DNA of 64,000 nt, taken from positions 372,001 to 436,000 of the forward strand of contig NZ_KB907925.1 of the NCBI RefSeq assembly GCF_000382285.1, read 5' to 3'. The position numbers and the translations under genes are program-made. The notes below the pieces were generated by a model. That model ran no database searches and was not told the DNA's origin. It worked only from the letters and a program-made list of their open reading frames with translations. The stretch is from Solimonas variicoloris DSM 15731 (GTDB lineage Bacteria; Pseudomonadota; Gammaproteobacteria; Nevskiales; Nevskiaceae). Positions 43,022-51,580 of the stretch are shown piece after piece (the first letter of the stretch is position 1; each line of letters starts with the position of its first letter).

Positions 43022-43639
43022 TCAGCTCCGGCTCGCGGCGAGCTTGAGACCGAACAGCACGAACACGCCGCCGCTGCTGCGGTCCAGCGCGCGCACTGCG
43101 GCCGGGCGCGCCAGCCAGCGGCCGAGCGGCCGGGTCGCCAGCGTCAGCAGGCCGAACCAGAGCAGGCCGAGAACGGCGTGAATGCCGGCGAGCAGCGTAC
43201 TGAAGGCAACGACGTCGACGCCGGCCGGCACGAACTGCGGCAGGAAGCTGACGTAGAACACGCCGACCTTGGGGTTCAGCAGATTGGTCAGCAGGCCGCG
43301 CGCGAAACCCGTGCCGCGCGGCGGCGCGGCGGCGTCGACCGGCAGCGCGTCGCGCGGCCGCAGCAGCAGCTGCGCGCCGAGCCACAGCAGGTAGGCGGCC
43401 CCGGCGAGGCGCAGCGCCTCGTAGGCCAGCGTCGACACCGCGAACAGCGCGCCGAGGCCGAGCGCGACGGCCAGACCCCAGAGCAGGCAGCCGGCGCAGA
43501 TGCCGGCGCCGGCGAGCAGCGCGCGGCGCGGTCCTTCGGCGATCGCCGTGCGCAGCACGAGCAGGGTGTCGAGGCCGGGCGTGATCGTCAGCAGGCCGGC
43601 GGCGGCGGTGAACATCAACAGGGTGGGCAGCGTGGTCAT
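43022..43639 (-). CDS. LysE/RhtB-family exporter
   Basis: A 205-residue membrane protein of about six helices. The N-terminal TPGLDTLLVLRTAIAEGPRRALLAGAG and GLLTNLLNPKVGVFYVSFLPQF blocks are typical of the LysE/RhtB amino-acid exporter family. It begins 23 bases after mutM ends, so these genes may be co-transcribed. Substrate unknown. Confidence 0.9.
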   Translation of the reverse strand: MTTLPTLLMFTAAAGLLTITPGLDTLLVLRTAIAEGPRRALLAGAGICAGCLLWGLAVALGLGALFAVSTLAYEALRLAGAAYLLWLGAQLLLRPRDALPVDAAAPPRGTGFARGLLTNLLNPKVGVFYVSFLPQFVPAGVDVVAFSTLLAGIHAVLGLLWFGLLTLATRPLGRWLARPAAVRALDRSSGGVFVLFGLKLAASRS

Positions 43640-43662
43640 GGGCGGATGCTTCGAACGCGCGC

Positions 43663-44481
43663 TCAGCGCTGGCACTGCGGACAGTAGCAGGACGCGCGGC
43701 CGCCGAGCACGAGGCCCTTGATGGTGGTGCCGCAGACCCGGCACGGCTCGCCGTCGCGGCCGTAGACGGACAGTTCCTGCTGGAAGTAGCCGGACGCGCC
43801 GTCGGCGCCGGCGAAGTCGCGCAGCGTCGTGCCGCCGCGTTCGATCGCCTCGGCAAGCACTTCGCGAATCTTGTCGGCGAGCCGTGCGCACTCGGCGCGC
43901 GTCAGCCGGCCGGTGCGTCGCGTCGGCCGGATGCCGGCGCGGAACAGGCTTTCGGCGGCGTAGATGTTGCCGGCGCCGACCACGATGTGGCCGTCCATCA
44001 CGAAGTGCTTCACCGCGACGCTGCGGCCGCGCGACTTGCGGAACAGGTAGTCGCCGTCGAAAGCCGGATCGAAGGGCTCGGGCCCCATGCCGGCGAGCAG
44101 CGGGTGGACGTTCTCGTCGCGCGACCACCACAGCACGGCGCCGAAGCGGCGCGGGTCATGAAAGCGGATCAGGGTGTCGCCGTCGAGCAGGAAATCGACG
44201 TGATCGTGCTTGACCAGCGGCTGTGCCGGATCAAGCACTAGCAGGCGGCCGGTCATGCCGAGGTGCCAGATCATGCGGTCGCCCGAATCGAGCGTGACGA
44301 TCAGGTACTTGCCGCGCCGCGCGATGCGTTCGATGCGGCGATTGGCGGCGTCGTGCGCCAGATTCGCCGGCACCGGCCAGCGCAGCCGCGCGTCGCGCAC
44401 CGTGACGCGCGCGATGCGCCGGCCGCAAACGTAGGGCTCGAGGCCGCGGCGAACGGTTTCGACTTCGGGAAGCTCGGGCAT
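43663..44481 (-). CDS. mutM: Formamidopyrimidine-DNA glycosylase
   Basis: A 272-residue MutM/Fpg. It starts MPELPEVETVRRGL, with Pro2/Glu3 catalytic residues. The GRRIARV and IARRGKYLIV segments provide the conserved lysine. A C-terminal zinc finger with four cysteines (CRVCGTTIKG ... SCYCPQC) is complete. It removes oxidised purines (8-oxoG, Fapy) in base excision repair. The strong hairpin terminator at 44512-44548 isolates it from the ABC operon upstream, so it should have its own promoter in the short gap. Confidence 0.96.
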   Translation of the reverse strand: MPELPEVETVRRGLEPYVCGRRIARVTVRDARLRWPVPANLAHDAANRRIERIARRGKYLIVTLDSGDRMIWHLGMTGRLLVLDPAQPLVKHDHVDFLLDGDTLIRFHDPRRFGAVLWWSRDENVHPLLAGMGPEPFDPAFDGDYLFRKSRGRSVAVKHFVMDGHIVVGAGNIYAAESLFRAGIRPTRRTGRLTRAECARLADKIREVLAEAIERGGTTLRDFAGADGASGYFQQELSVYGRDGEPCRVCGTTIKGLVLGGRASCYCPQCQR

Positions 44482-44511
44482 GGCGGATCGTCAATCGGGA
44501 TCGCGGCCCGG

Positions 44512-44548
44512 AAAACAATGCGGCCCGCGTCAGCGGGCCGCATTGTTT
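44512..44548 (-). terminator. Strong Rho-independent terminator of the ABC/DUF4340 operon
   Basis: A perfect 16-bp inverted repeat (AAACAATGCGGCCCGC / GCGGGCCGCATTGTTT) with a 4-base loop, followed on the minus strand by TTTTC. It lies 18 bases past the DUF4340 stop and 31 bases before the mutM start. This is the clearest intrinsic terminator in the window. Confidence 0.9.
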
Positions 44549-44566
44549 CACGAAACGACGGGTCGT

Positions 44567-45463
44567 TCAGGGCTTGTCCGGTGCCGGTGCCGGTGTCGCG
44601 GCGCCCGCGGCGTCGGCCGGCGGCGGCGCTTCGGTCAGTTTCAGCAGCGTGTCGGCGTCGGCCTTCGACAGCGAGTAGCGCAGCTTCAGCTCGGGGCGGT
44701 CGAGGATCAGCTGCGGCTCGCGCGACACCAGCACCAGATGCACGGCGGCGCCGTCCTTCAGCGTCAGCGTGACCGGCTCGCCCTGGCCGCCGTCGGCCGG
44801 CATCTTGGCGTTCCACATCGCGCGTGCCTTGCGCCAGGCCTCGGTGAAGCGGGCCAGCGCGTCGCTCGAGGCCTCGGCAGTGGCCGGATTCGCGCTCCAG
44901 GTCTTGCCGTCGGCGGCGCGCTCGACCGTCAGCCCCGGCACCTCGATCTTCTGCAGCTCGGCGCTCGCCGGCAGCAGATCCTTGGCGACCAGATCGCTGT
45001 AGTCGGCGTCGACGGCGGTCGACGACGGGTCGTCGATCAGCGCGACCGTATCGCCAACGCGCACGTAGCGGCGGTATTCGAGCGGTTCCATGTCGCCGAA
45101 GTCGAGCTTCTGCTCGTTCAGCGTGACGCTGAACTGCGGCGGGTCGAGCTTGAGCTCGCCGAGCTTGACCTCGGCGAGCGGCAGCTTGCGCTTGGTCTCC
45201 TGCGTCGCAAGGCTGACCAGCGAGGCGACTTCGAACGGATCGGTCTCGGCCTGCACCGGCGCGGTCAGCTGCCAGCGCCCGGCCTGCTTTTCGAGCTGGA
45301 TCGTCGGCTGGCCCGGATGCTCGATGCGGATCGACTTCACGGCGTCGGCCGCCAGCGCGGTCAGCGGCGCGCCCTTTTCTTCCTTCTTCTGCGTGAAGTA
45401 GAGCGCCGCGGCGAGGCCGGCGACGACCAGCACGAGGACGGCGTTGAGCTGCATGCGGTTCAT
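44567..45463 (-). CDS. DUF4340 domain protein of a Gld-like ABC operon
   Basis: A 298-residue protein with one N-terminal membrane helix (AVLVLVVAGLAAALYF) and a large extracytoplasmic domain matching DUF4340 (IRIEHPGQPTIQLEKQAGRW, DYSDLVAKDLLPASA). A Pro/Ala-rich tail ends the chain. It is the last gene of the ABC operon, 14 bases after the GldG-like gene. DUF4340 proteins usually accompany these transporters; role unknown. Confidence 0.87.
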   Translation of the reverse strand: MNRMQLNAVLVLVVAGLAAALYFTQKKEEKGAPLTALAADAVKSIRIEHPGQPTIQLEKQAGRWQLTAPVQAETDPFEVASLVSLATQETKRKLPLAEVKLGELKLDPPQFSVTLNEQKLDFGDMEPLEYRRYVRVGDTVALIDDPSSTAVDADYSDLVAKDLLPASAELQKIEVPGLTVERAADGKTWSANPATAEASSDALARFTEAWRKARAMWNAKMPADGGQGEPVTLTLKDGAAVHLVLVSREPQLILDRPELKLRYSLSKADADTLLKLTEAPPPADAAGAATPAPAPDKP

Positions 45464-45477
45464 CGCGTTCTCCCGCT

Positions 45478-46866
45478 TCAGCGGCGCCGGCGCACGGCCC
45501 AGCGCAGCACGCCGTAGCCGAGCAGCAGCAGCGGCAGCAGCACCACGAAGCCGCCGGCGATCGCCAGCGTCGCCCAGCCCGGCAGATACAGCGCGCGGTC
45601 CGGAGCCTTCGGCACGTCGATGTTCAGCTGCGCGTCGCGGCTGGCGAGCCACTGCACGAGGTTGAGGCCGAGCTGCTGGTTGCCGAGCTGGTCGAGATAG
45701 GCGTCGGACAGGAAGTCGGCGTCGCCGATCAGCGCCACGCGCTGCGGGTGCGCCTGCATTTCCGGGGCGGCGTCCTGTTTCGCGTCGGGCGTGGCAGCTG
45801 CGGCGGCCGGCTGGTAATCGCGCGTCAGCGTCGCGCCGATCGTCAGCGGGCCCTTGATGTCCTGGTCGTCGAACTGCACGGCGCCGGCGTTGATGTCGCC
45901 GGTTTCGAGCCAGGCCGAGTCCGCGGTCTGCAGCAGCGGCTGCGCCTTCCAGGCACCGGCCGGCGCGGTCGTCAGCGAGCGCACCAGCGGGAACAGCGTG
46001 ACCATGTCCAGGCCCTGCGTCACCGGGTTCGGCGGATAGTCGATCGCGGCGAAGAAGCCGGGGTGGCCGGTGCCGAGAATCTGGTAGTCCGGGAAGATCG
46101 CGTAGCCGTTCTGCCAGCTGATGCCCAGTTCCTTGGCGAGCGGCTCGAGGCCCGGCGCGTAATCGGGGTCGGCCAGCCACAGCACGTTGCCGCCGTGCGC
46201 GACGTAGTCGGCGACGATCTGCGCCTCGCCTTCGAGCAGCTTCGAGGCCGGCGAGGCGATCACCAGCACGCTGGTGTTGTCCGGGATCTTCGGGGTCTTG
46301 ACCAGGTTGAGGCCCTGGACCTTGAGGCCCTTGTCCTTCAGCGCCTGCGCGAAGCGGCTGAACGAGGTCGGGCCGGGCTCGGCGGTCGAGCGCTCGCCGT
46401 GGCCTTCGAGGAACACCACCCACTGTTCGCCGCCGTAGGCGAGGCGCTGCAGCGCGGTGGTGATCGCCGGCTCGGTCGTCGCGTTCAGCGTCTCGCGGCG
46501 GCCCTGGTACTCGGCGACGATCTGGCCGACGTAGTTGACGTTGAACTCGCGGACCTTCTGCGGCGAGGCGCTCGGGTCGATGAAGTCGAGCTCGATGTTC
46601 TTCTTGACCCGCGTGTAGCGTTCGAGATCGGCTTCGATCGCGTGGCGCGTGTCGGCGCCGCTCGGCGCGAACACGTGGAAGACGATCGGATCGGGCATCG
46701 ACTCGAGCTGCTTGACGCTCGCTGCGGTCAGCGTGTTGCGCTTGCCGGCGGTCCAGTCGATGTCGGCCTTGAAGCGCACCGACAGGAAGCCGAGCAGCAC
46801 GATCACCGCGAGGATCAGCAGACCGTTGAACAGCTGCTGCGCAAGGATTTGCTTCTTCTGTTTCAT
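45478..46866 (-). CDS. GldG-like ABC-associated protein
   Basis: A 462-residue protein with a membrane helix near each end (LLILAVIVLLGFLSV; LPGWATLAIAGGFVVLLPLLLLGYGVL) around an extracytoplasmic ABC_transp_aux domain (IVFHVFAPSGADTRH, VVFLEGHGERS, VLWLADPDYAPGLEPL, VALIGDADFLSD). It corresponds to GldG of the Bacteroidetes gliding apparatus, but such operons occur in many non-gliding proteobacteria. Works with the permease and ATPase encoded upstream. Confidence 0.88.
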   Translation of the reverse strand: MKQKKQILAQQLFNGLLILAVIVLLGFLSVRFKADIDWTAGKRNTLTAASVKQLESMPDPIVFHVFAPSGADTRHAIEADLERYTRVKKNIELDFIDPSASPQKVREFNVNYVGQIVAEYQGRRETLNATTEPAITTALQRLAYGGEQWVVFLEGHGERSTAEPGPTSFSRFAQALKDKGLKVQGLNLVKTPKIPDNTSVLVIASPASKLLEGEAQIVADYVAHGGNVLWLADPDYAPGLEPLAKELGISWQNGYAIFPDYQILGTGHPGFFAAIDYPPNPVTQGLDMVTLFPLVRSLTTAPAGAWKAQPLLQTADSAWLETGDINAGAVQFDDQDIKGPLTIGATLTRDYQPAAAAATPDAKQDAAPEMQAHPQRVALIGDADFLSDAYLDQLGNQQLGLNLVQWLASRDAQLNIDVPKAPDRALYLPGWATLAIAGGFVVLLPLLLLGYGVLRWAVRRRR

Positions 46867-46904
46867 GGCGTTCTTTCTTGGGAGTCTCGTGGGCGTCGGG
46901 CGGT

Positions 46905-47648
46905 CTAGTTGCGCTCGATGTCGAGGCGCAGCACCGTCAGCCACAGGAACAGGGCCGAGAACAGGAAGTAGTAGACGACGTCGGCGGTCGCGAACACGCC
47001 GCGGCGCAGACTCTCGAAGTGATCGATCAGCGACAGGTAGCTGAAGACTTCCTTGAACGGCACGCTGTCGTTGTAGGCGAGGATGTTGGACAGCCAGATC
47101 ACCAGCAGCAGGCCGAAGCTGGCGACCGCGGCGATCGTCGGCTCGCGCGTCAGCGACGACACGAACAGGCCGGCCGCGGCGAACGCCATCATCAGCAGGA
47201 ACAGACCGACCAGGCCGGCGGCGACGCGGCCCCAGTCCATGTCCGTCGACCACGCCAGCGACAGCGGCATCAGCGCCATCAGCACGACCACGACGGCGAT
47301 GAAGCCGAGCACGCCGAGAAACTTGCCGAGCACGATCTCGGTCAGCGACACCGGTGCCGAGAACAGCAGCGTGATGCTGCCGGTCTTCCGCTCTTCGGCG
47401 AACAGCCGCATCGTCATCAGCGGGATGATCAGCAGCAGCAGCACGGTGGCGAAGCCGTACAACGAGCCGGCGACGACGTCGGAGACGCCGAGCTCGCTGC
47501 CGTCAGCGGCCGCCGCCGCGTACTGCGCGATCAGGTTGATGAAGACGAAGCCGGTGATGAACTGGACGACGGCGAGCACCGCCCAGGCGAGCGGCGACAG
47601 GAAGATGCGGCGCCACTCGGTGCGCGCGATGTTGAAAATGGCAGTCAT
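46905..47648 (-). CDS. ABC-2 type permease, GldF-like
   Basis: A 247-residue permease with about six membrane helices, starting MTAIFNIARTEWRRIFLSPLAW, a form common in this family, and containing MRLFAEERKTGSITLLFSAPVS, the conserved cytoplasmic loop. It should form the channel with the ATPase encoded upstream. Confidence 0.92.
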   Translation of the reverse strand: MTAIFNIARTEWRRIFLSPLAWAVLAVVQFITGFVFINLIAQYAAAAADGSELGVSDVVAGSLYGFATVLLLLIIPLMTMRLFAEERKTGSITLLFSAPVSLTEIVLGKFLGVLGFIAVVVVLMALMPLSLAWSTDMDWGRVAAGLVGLFLLMMAFAAAGLFVSSLTREPTIAAVASFGLLLVIWLSNILAYNDSVPFKEVFSYLSLIDHFESLRRGVFATADVVYYFLFSALFLWLTVLRLDIERN

Positions 47649-47715
47649 GACGCGATGCCCTGGACGTTGCGAAGGGGGTGGCTGGCGAAGCGGACGGCGG
47701 TGTGCGGCACGGCGC

Positions 47716-48657
47716 TCATGCGGCGGCCCTCAGGTCGCCGGACGTCAGCTCGACGAAGATCTCCTCCAGCGTGCGCTGCTGCGCGTGCAGCTCGATCAGG
47801 CCCCAGTCGTTCTGCGCTGCGGCCTTGGCGATCGCCTCGCGCGGGTCGGCGCCCTTGCGCGGGGTGACGAGGAAGCGGTCGCCGCCGAGCGGGCTGGCGC
47901 CATCGACACCGTCGATGCCGGCGAGCTGCACGGCCTGCGGCGCGCGCTTGAAGCCGGCGATGATCGAGGCGTCGCCCTGCGTCGCCGCCATCGGCTCGTT
48001 GTAGACCACCAGGCCGCGGGCGATGATCATCACGCGACTGCACACCGCCTGGATCTCCGGCAGGATGTGGCTCGACAGGATCACGCTGTGACTCTTGCCG
48101 AGATCGGCGATCAGGGTGCGGATCTCGCGGATCTGGATCGGGTCGAGGCCGACGGTCGGCTCGTCGAGGATCACCACCGGCGGGCGATGGATGATCGCCT
48201 GGGCGATGCCGACGCGCTGCTGATAGCCCTTCGACAGATTGCCGACCAGCCGCCCGCCGACATCGGCGAGGCCGCAGTCGCGCTTGGCCGAGGCCAGCGC
48301 CGCCGGCAGGTCCTTCTTGCCGATGCCGTGCAGGCTGGCGCAATAGCCGAGGTATTCGTCGACCGTCAGTTCCGGATAGACCGGCGGCTGCTCGGGCAGG
48401 TAGCCGAGCGCGCTTTTCGCCAGTCTCGGCTGCTCGCGCATCGACACGCCGCGGATGCGGACGTCGCCGTCGCTCGGCGCCAGGTTGCCGGTCAGCATCT
48501 TCATCGTCGTCGACTTGCCGGCGCCGTTCGGGCCGAGCAGGCCGAGGATCTCGCCCTTGCGCAGGGTCAGGTCGAGCCGGTTGACGGCGACCGTCGGGCC
48601 GTAGCGCCGGGTCAGGCCGCGCGCTTCGATCAGGACTTCGTTCGCTTCTGTGTCCAT
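47716..48657 (-). CDS. ABC transporter ATPase, GldA-like
   Basis: A 313-residue ATPase. Walker A GPNGAGKSTT, Q-loop in GYLPEQPPVYPELTV, signature NLSKGYQQRVGIAQA, Walker B VVILDEPTVGLDP and H-loop SSHILPE are all intact. A C-terminal extension of about 80 residues follows (EEIFVELTSGD). The start at 48657 was chosen over an upstream in-frame Met at 48717 because the family begins near VLIEARGLTRRYG. First gene of the four-gene operon. Confidence 0.94.
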   Translation of the reverse strand: MDTEANEVLIEARGLTRRYGPTVAVNRLDLTLRKGEILGLLGPNGAGKSTTMKMLTGNLAPSDGDVRIRGVSMREQPRLAKSALGYLPEQPPVYPELTVDEYLGYCASLHGIGKKDLPAALASAKRDCGLADVGGRLVGNLSKGYQQRVGIAQAIIHRPPVVILDEPTVGLDPIQIREIRTLIADLGKSHSVILSSHILPEIQAVCSRVMIIARGLVVYNEPMAATQGDASIIAGFKRAPQAVQLAGIDGVDGASPLGGDRFLVTPRKGADPREAIAKAAAQNDWGLIELHAQQRTLEEIFVELTSGDLRAAA

Positions 48658-48775
48658 GCGTTTTCGTTCGTGTCCCAGGGAAAGGTCTTTATCTTCGGAG
48701 GTTGGCGGGGGAGCCACAAAATCGCAGCCAGTGACCGCCCGGCGGCGCCGCGAGTTCCCTCACCTTACAAAATTG

Positions 48776-49666
48776 TCAGCTTTCCGACGTCGCCGCGAGC
48801 CGGTACGGATTCGGCTGTCCGTCTGGCTGGTGGCGATAGCGCTCGTAGGCCCACCAGTACTGCTCGGGCAGGGCCCGGATCACCGCCTCGACGCCGCGGT
48901 TCAGCGCCGCCACGCCGGTCTGCGGATCGGCGATGTCGGCCGGCGCCGGCGACAGATGGAAGCGGTAGCCGCGCCCGCGCGGCAGACGCTCGGCGATGCA
49001 GAACCAGACCGGCGCGCCGCTGCGCGCGGCGAGCTTGGTGACCAGTTCGGTGGTGTGCGCGGTCATGCCGAACAGCGGTGCGTAGACGCCGGCGCCGCGC
49101 GGCGGGTCGTGGTCCGGCAGGATGCCGATCATCTCCTGGTTCCTGAGCGCGGCGAGCAGCGCCTTGACGCCGGCGCCGGTGGTCGGCACCAGCCGCGCGC
49201 CGAGTCGCGTGCGGCCATCGTACATGATGGCGTCGACCGTGCCCTTCTGCGGCTTGTAGAGCGAGGTCATCGGCCCGTGCGCCGAGCAGAACAGGCCGGC
49301 CAGTTCCCAGGCGCCGATGTGCGGGCACAGCCAGATCACGCCGCGCCCCTGCGCGCGCAGCGCCTCGACCTGACGCGCCGCCGCCGGATCGTCGAGCCAG
49401 CGCTCCAGCCGCCGGCGGCGGCCGAACCACAGGGCCGGCGCTTCGAGCACGGCCTTGAACATGTGGCCGAGGCTGGCGCGGGCGATGCGCTCGCGCTCGC
49501 CGGCGCCCAGTTCCGGCAGGCAGTGGTCGAGATGCCACAGCGTCAGCCGCCGCTGCTTGTTCGGCACGCGCCACAGCAGGGCGCCGACGGCGGCGCCGAG
49601 GCCGTGCAGCAGCCATAGCGGGGCGGCGCCGGACGCGCGGATCAGGAAGCGGAGCCACGATTTCAT
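48776..49666 (-). CDS. LpxL/HtrB-like lysophospholipid or lipid A acyltransferase
   Basis: A 296-residue protein with an N-terminal membrane helix region (RASGAAPLWLLHGLGAAVGALLW). The catalytic motif H-x4-E reads PHIGAWELAGL, and QEMIGILPDHDPPRGAGVYAPLFG provides the acceptor-binding block. This is the lipid A late acyltransferase family; in this position it may instead acylate another lipid, as many bacteria have several copies. Upstream of it on the opposite strand is dtd. Confidence 0.88.
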   Translation of the reverse strand: MKSWLRFLIRASGAAPLWLLHGLGAAVGALLWRVPNKQRRLTLWHLDHCLPELGAGERERIARASLGHMFKAVLEAPALWFGRRRRLERWLDDPAAARQVEALRAQGRGVIWLCPHIGAWELAGLFCSAHGPMTSLYKPQKGTVDAIMYDGRTRLGARLVPTTGAGVKALLAALRNQEMIGILPDHDPPRGAGVYAPLFGMTAHTTELVTKLAARSGAPVWFCIAERLPRGRGYRFHLSPAPADIADPQTGVAALNRGVEAVIRALPEQYWWAYERYRHQPDGQPNPYRLAATSES

Positions 49667-49889
49667 GGCGCGCGATTGTAAAGTCGCCGGCGAAGCGGCT
49701 GCGAGCGGCGCGCGGCCCGGCAAGAAGGGGCCCGCCCGGTGAAGGGCGGGGCCAGGCATGGAAATCCAAGGAGCCGCCGCACGGGGAGCGCGACGGCACC
49801 GCCAGCTTAGGCCCGGCGCGCCCGTCGCGGCAGCGTGCGCCGGGGCCACGCGCTGTAGGAAAATCGAAGGTCGGCACGCAGGAGAGCGC

Positions 49890-50330
49890 ATGATCGGTTT
49901 GTTGCAGCGGGTTCGCGAGGCATCGGTGAGCGTCGACGGCGAGCGCGTCGCCGCGATCGGCGGCGGCCTGCTGGTGCTGGTCGGCGTGCAGCCGGACGAT
50001 AGCGAAGCCAGCGCCGCGCGCCTGCTCGAACGCCTGCTCGGCTATCGCGTGTTCGCCGACGGCGAGGGCCGCATGAACCGTTCGCTGCGCGACACCGGCG
50101 GCGGCCTGCTGCTGGTGCCGCAGTTCACGCTCGCCGCCGACACGCGCAGCGGCACGCGCCCCGGCTTTTCGACCGCGGCGCCGCCGCCGCTGGCGCGGGC
50201 GCTGTTCGCGCGGCTCGTCGAACTGGCGCGTGCCGCGCATGCCGACGTCGGCAGCGGCCGCTTCGGCGCCGACATGCAGGTCGCGCTCGTCAACGACGGA
50301 CCGGTGACGTTCTGGCTCGAGGCCCGCTGA
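49890..50330 (+). CDS. dtd: D-aminoacyl-tRNA deacylase
   Basis: A 146-residue protein starting MIGLLQRVREASVSVDG. The VPQFTLAADTRSGTRPGF motif and the Gly-cis-Pro loop in NDGPVTFWLE are complete, and the length is that of the family. It hydrolyses D-amino acids mischarged to tRNA. GGAGAGCGC is directly before the ATG. Confidence 0.96.
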   Translation: MIGLLQRVREASVSVDGERVAAIGGGLLVLVGVQPDDSEASAARLLERLLGYRVFADGEGRMNRSLRDTGGGLLLVPQFTLAADTRSGTRPGFSTAAPPPLARALFARLVELARAAHADVGSGRFGADMQVALVNDGPVTFWLEAR

Positions 50331-50418
50331 AGATCGCAGTCAGGTATCTGCTAGACAAATGATGCAATCCCGCCGCAAGCTTTCACCCATCTGCACAACC
50401 CACCAAGGAAACCGCCCG

Positions 50419-50892
50419 ATGAAACGCCCGATCCTCGCCCTCGCCGCCGCCCCGATGCTGGTCTTCGCCGTCACCGCCTGCGGTGGCAAGCCGCTCGATC
50501 CCGCCGTCAAGAAGGCGATGGACGAGCGCCATGAAGGCTTCGAGGCGATGGGCGACGCGATGAAGAAGATCGCCGACACGCTCAAGGGCGGCGGCAGCCT
50601 CAATCCGGAACTCGCCGCCGCGGCGGGCAAGATCAACGAGCTCGCGCCGCAGCTGAAGGACTGGTTCCCGGCCGGCTCGGGCCCGGAGAGCGGCCGCAAG
50701 ACCGGCGCCAAGCCCGAGATCTGGCAGCAGCCGGAAGTCTTCGCCGAAAAGCGCGAGGCCTTCGTCGCCGCCGCCGCCAAGCTCGCCGAGACGGCCGGCG
50801 CCAACGATGCCGCGGCGTTCGCGACGCAGGTCGGCGAGCTTGGCAAGACCTGCAAAGGCTGCCACGAGCAGTTCCGCAACAAGGACCACTGA
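50419..50892 (+). CDS. Cytochrome c' (class II), probable lipoprotein
   Basis: A 157-residue protein whose haem-binding CKGCH is near the C-terminus, as in cytochrome c'. Preceding helices KPLDPAVKKAMDERHEGFEAMG and FAEKREAFVAAAAKLAE form the four-helix bundle. The N-terminus ends in VTACGG, a plausible lipobox, so it may be anchored rather than free in the periplasm. AAGGAA precedes the ATG. Overlapping function with the b561-type gene six bases downstream is likely. Confidence 0.9.
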   Translation: MKRPILALAAAPMLVFAVTACGGKPLDPAVKKAMDERHEGFEAMGDAMKKIADTLKGGGSLNPELAAAAGKINELAPQLKDWFPAGSGPESGRKTGAKPEIWQQPEVFAEKREAFVAAAAKLAETAGANDAAAFATQVGELGKTCKGCHEQFRNKDH

Positions 50893-50898
50893 GTCGCC

Positions 50899-51573
50899 GT
50901 GGCACTCCCGGAACTCAAGCCGCAGCGTCTCTGGGACCTGCCGGTCCGGCTGACGCACTGGGCGCTGCTGGCGCTCGTGCTGTTCTCGTGGTGGAGCGGC
51001 GAGAACGGCGAGCTGGCCTGGCATCGCTATTCCGGCTATGCGGTGCTGGCGCTGCTGCTGTTCCGCCTCTACTGGGGCTTCGCCGGCAGCAGCAGCGCGC
51101 GCTTCCGCGGCTTCGTGCGCGGTCCGCGTGCGGTCGCCGCCTATGCGCGTGGCCTGTTCGCGCGGCCGGCGCCGGCCAGCGTCGGGCACAACCCGATGGG
51201 GGGCTGGAGCGTGCTCGCGCTGCTGGCGGTGCTGCTCGCGCAGACCGGCAGCGGCTTGTTCGCGGTCGACACCGACGGCCTCGAATCGGGGCCGCTGTCG
51301 CACTGGCTGTCGTTCTCGGCCGGCCGTGCGGCGGCCGAATTCCACGAGCTTTGTTTCGACGCCCTGCTGGCGCTGGTCGGCCTGCATGTCGCCGCGATCG
51401 CGTTCTACGCCGTCTACCGGCGCGAGAACCTGGTCGCGGCGATGCTCGGCGGCCGCAAGCGCCTGCCGCCCGGCGCCGCCGACGGCCTGCGTTTCGCGCC
51501 CTTGTGGAAAGCGGCGCTCGGCCTCGCCGGCGCCGCGCTGCTGGTCGTCGCAATCGTCCGCGGGCTCGGCTAG
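50899..51573 (+). CDS. Cytochrome b561-family membrane protein
   Basis: A 224-residue protein with four main membrane helices. Putative haem histidines lie in the first helix (PVRLTHWALLALVLFSWW), in ENGELAWHRYSGYAVLALLLFR and in the later EFHELCFDALLALVGLHVAAIAFY. It starts at GTG six bases after the cytochrome c' gene; together they probably move electrons between the quinone pool and the periplasm. Confidence 0.88.
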   Translation: MALPELKPQRLWDLPVRLTHWALLALVLFSWWSGENGELAWHRYSGYAVLALLLFRLYWGFAGSSSARFRGFVRGPRAVAAYARGLFARPAPASVGHNPMGGWSVLALLAVLLAQTGSGLFAVDTDGLESGPLSHWLSFSAGRAAAEFHELCFDALLALVGLHVAAIAFYAVYRRENLVAAMLGGRKRLPPGAADGLRFAPLWKAALGLAGAALLVVAIVRGLG

Positions 51574-51580
51574 CCGGTCG

